This document shows, in pieces, positions 42,678-44,094 of a stretch of 44,094 bases of DNA. A program made the translations under genes and the position numbers. Source of the stretch: Paenibacillus sp. 1_12 (lineage in GTDB: Bacteria > Bacillota > Bacilli > Paenibacillales > NBRC-103111); NCBI RefSeq assembly GCF_900114475.1, contig NZ_FOTE01000032.1:1-44094 (forward strand), in the 5' to 3' direction. The notes beneath the pieces are model-generated. The model was not told where the DNA came from and made no database searches. It was given only the letters and a program-made list of their open reading frames with translations. Numbering within the stretch: the stretch's first letter is position 1; each line of letters begins with the position of its first letter.

Positions 42678-43370
42678 TTAAATGACAAATCTTGTTGTAT
42701 GCTTTTCATGCTCTATATCGTTTATCCTCAGGTTACTGCTAATAGCTCGGATAAACGGACTTGGATCTCTAAACAACGAAATATCCACACGACAATTATT
42801 CGGTTTAGAGGATGGCGGGGAAATGGGTATCTTCGACTGTACGAAGGCAATCTCCCAACTATCCTGTTTAATTACGGCTATAAGCATTCGTTTAAACGGA
42901 TTTCCACTCTGCAAATTATATTGAGCGATACGGGTTATTGATCTTAGCTTGTCATGCACGCTACTGTCAAAAGTTAATTTAATTGCATAGATCCCGATAC
43001 CACCAAGGAAGTGTGATCCCTTAAAGAACTTGAATTCACGTGACCAATCGCACGTTCCTGGTGAACGATGCGAAGTGTCGAAATATAAGCAGTTTACAGG
43101 GGTAGCAGTACTTATCGTGGTGTTACTTGAAAAGGCATGTTTTGAATCAGCAGACTTCCGTTCAATAATTCCGGCAAAGTTTTCATCGACGTAAGGACGA
43201 AAAGCGGTCGTTGAAACAGAATAAGCAAGCCTTACCCAATTTCCATCTTCATACGGTGTTTCTGACAACTCGATCATTTCATCGGTTATCAATGCTTCAA
43301 GATCGACTTTGAGGAATTGAACCTTGGCATCATCAGGCAATTTGTAAGGGGTGGAAGCTTTTAATATCAT
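42678..43370 (-). CDS. hypothetical protein, 230 aa
   Basis: Starts at the ATG 43368-43370 with GAGGGG seven bases before (MILKASTPYKLPDDAKVQFL). The protein is mixed alpha/beta with no signal or membrane segment. It has a conserved-looking FKGSHFLGGIGIYAIKLTFD near residue 130 and a C-terminal region with RVDISLFRDPSPFIRAIS. No known motif. It is four bases from the end of the upstream gene (43375-43770), so translation is coupled. Function unknown. Confidence 0.6.
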   Translation of the reverse strand: MILKASTPYKLPDDAKVQFLKVDLEALITDEMIELSETPYEDGNWVRLAYSVSTTAFRPYVDENFAGIIERKSADSKHAFSSNTTISTATPVNCLYFDTSHRSPGTCDWSREFKFFKGSHFLGGIGIYAIKLTFDSSVHDKLRSITRIAQYNLQSGNPFKRMLIAVIKQDSWEIAFVQSKIPISPPSSKPNNCRVDISLFRDPSPFIRAISSNLRINDIEHEKHTTRFVI

Positions 43371-43374
43371 GAGC

Positions 43375-43770
43375 TTACCCCTCCCCATATGCGAAATAAT
43401 CATGGTCTGAACCTGCATTGTGAAATACATTTTCGCTCTGAATCATTTTGATTACTTTATCGACCTGATCCTCCATTTGTAACTCATTACCATCTTCTGT
43501 CGATTGGAACTCACCATTAAAAAATCTGATAAGCGCATTACGTTCAGCTCCTATTTTCTCATAGCTAGAATTACCTCTCTCAAAATACTCATGGAGTGTC
43601 TTATTATTCTCGGTGTCTGTATTCAATCTCTTAAAATCACGAGATATTAGATATAGAACATGCGCCAGTTTTTGCTGATTATAACTCTGTAACAATCCTT
43701 GTACTCCATGTCGTGTGAGGATTCCTAGAATATAAATCTCTGCTTTGCATTCTGATGCTAGACTAGAAAT
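43375..43770 (-). pseudogene. hypothetical gene truncated at 5' end by IS insertion
   Basis: The frame continues upstream of the TTG at 43693-43695 for 25 more open codons (ISSLASECKAEIYILGILTR HGVQG) to 43770, where the right-hand IS begins. The reading frame therefore appears to be cut by the insertion. The visible 131 residues are helical and acidic (RLNTDTENNKTLHEYFERGN). The downstream gene at 42678 is coupled to it. Function unknown. Confidence 0.6.
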
Positions 43771-44094
43771 TGGACACTGAGAAACGAGAATGCGACAATA
43801 AACTCAACAAAGTCGAGGTGTCCGAGATGAGAAAGAAATATGATAAAGAATTCAAAAGAGAAACGGTGAAAATGATTCAGGAACAAGGGAAGCCGGTGGC
43901 TCAGGTAGCAAGGGAGCTGGAGTTGTCCGACAATACTTTATACCGCTGGATGAGCGAATTCAAGAAGGATTCGGGTAATGCTTTTCGTGGCAGTGGCAAC
44001 TTAAAAGTCGAAGACAAGAACCAGGCGGACCTGCAAAAGCGGATCCGGCAGCTTGAAATGGAGAACGACATCTTAAAAAAAGCCATGCACATCT
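43771..44094 (+). mobile_element. IS3-family insertion sequence, 5' part (runs off right edge)
   Basis: TGGACACTGAGAAACGAG at 43771 is a TG-leading end, followed 55 bases later by an orfA start. It breaks the reading frame of the minus-strand gene at 43375-43770. The other end lies outside. Confidence 0.7.
43827..44094 (+). CDS. IS3-family transposase OrfA (partial)
   Basis: ATG at 43827-43829 starts MRKKYDKEFKRETVKMIQEQ, then AQVARELELSDNTLYRWMSE, the HTH of IS3-family OrfA, then a leucine-zipper-like heptad region (LQKRIRQLEMENDILKKAMH) that reaches the window edge. OrfA binds IS ends and is joined to OrfB by programmed frameshift in this family. Upstream GAGGTG serves as ribosome binding site. 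It differs from the OrfA at the left edge, so two unrelated IS3-family elements bound the window. Confidence 0.9.
   Translation, partial: MRKKYDKEFKRETVKMIQEQGKPVAQVARELELSDNTLYRWMSEFKKDSGNAFRGSGNLKVEDKNQADLQKRIRQLEMENDILKKAMHI

Overview
The window looks like accessory DNA of a low-GC Gram-positive bacterium of the Bacillota, most likely Paenibacillaceae. The evidence is AT-rich sequence, strong AGGAGG-type ribosome binding sites, many TTG and GTG starts, and a secreted CAP-domain protein with a copper-amine-oxidase-like tail typical of Paenibacillus. Nearly all genes lie on the minus strand. No ribosomal, tRNA or core metabolic genes are visible. Two different IS3-family elements run off the two edges (1-289 and 43771-44094). 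A serine recombinase, two excisionase-like DNA-binding proteins and several broken genes are also present. A plasmid or an integrated mobile element carrying a defence island fits best; this is an inference.

Layout. 300-3544: two small unknown genes and a divergent 721-residue zinc-cluster protein with a nuclease-like tail. 3631-6934: a tightly packed three-gene cassette (protein with a possible D...QxK nuclease core, glycine-zipper membrane protein, YkgJ-type cysteine-cluster protein with a PH-like tail). 7527-9997: an operon led by a serine recombinase, with a degenerate EAL-domain gene interrupted by an in-frame TGA and three unknown small genes. 10441-10928: a frameshifted pseudogene. 11093-13558: two excisionase-type DNA-binding genes and a PD-(D/E)XK nuclease fused to a HIRAN domain. 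13807-16398: an ABC three-component (ABC-3C) conflict system with an HNH effector, a small middle component and a RecF/SMC-like DUF2326 ATPase. 16776-19419: a DUF1643 protein behind a short leader ORF, a nuclease-like protein and a possible HEPN-like protein. 19800-21533: a Ser/Thr kinase with an AbiJ-type N-terminal domain and a HEPN-like partner. 21628-29344: a SEC-C/YkgJ protein, a membrane protein, a coiled-coil UvrD-like helicase, a second kinase and a PLD-family protein. 29450-36469: surface functions, namely a membrane protein, a giant LRR/MucBP adhesin and a secreted CAP protein. 36640-38552: a gamma-glutamylcyclotransferase/amidoligase pair. 38846-43770: small zinc and membrane proteins among decaying genes, the last one cut by the right-hand IS.

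How it works together. Sections 3.6-29 kb hold several apparently independent nucleic-acid-targeting or signalling cassettes (nucleases, HNH, HIRAN, HEPN-like, helicase, kinases), mostly as compact operons closed by strong hairpins. At least five and perhaps six of these hairpins belong to one sequence family with an inner AACTC/GAGTT stem, which suggests the cassettes moved or evolved as modular units. The ABC-3C module is the clearest recognisable system. The least familiar candidates for an undescribed system are the 3.6-6.9 kb cassette, the kinase/HEPN pair and the leader-DUF1643-nuclease-HEPN operon. Several open frames lack a start codon or are split by one-base shifts, which means either real decay or assembly indels.
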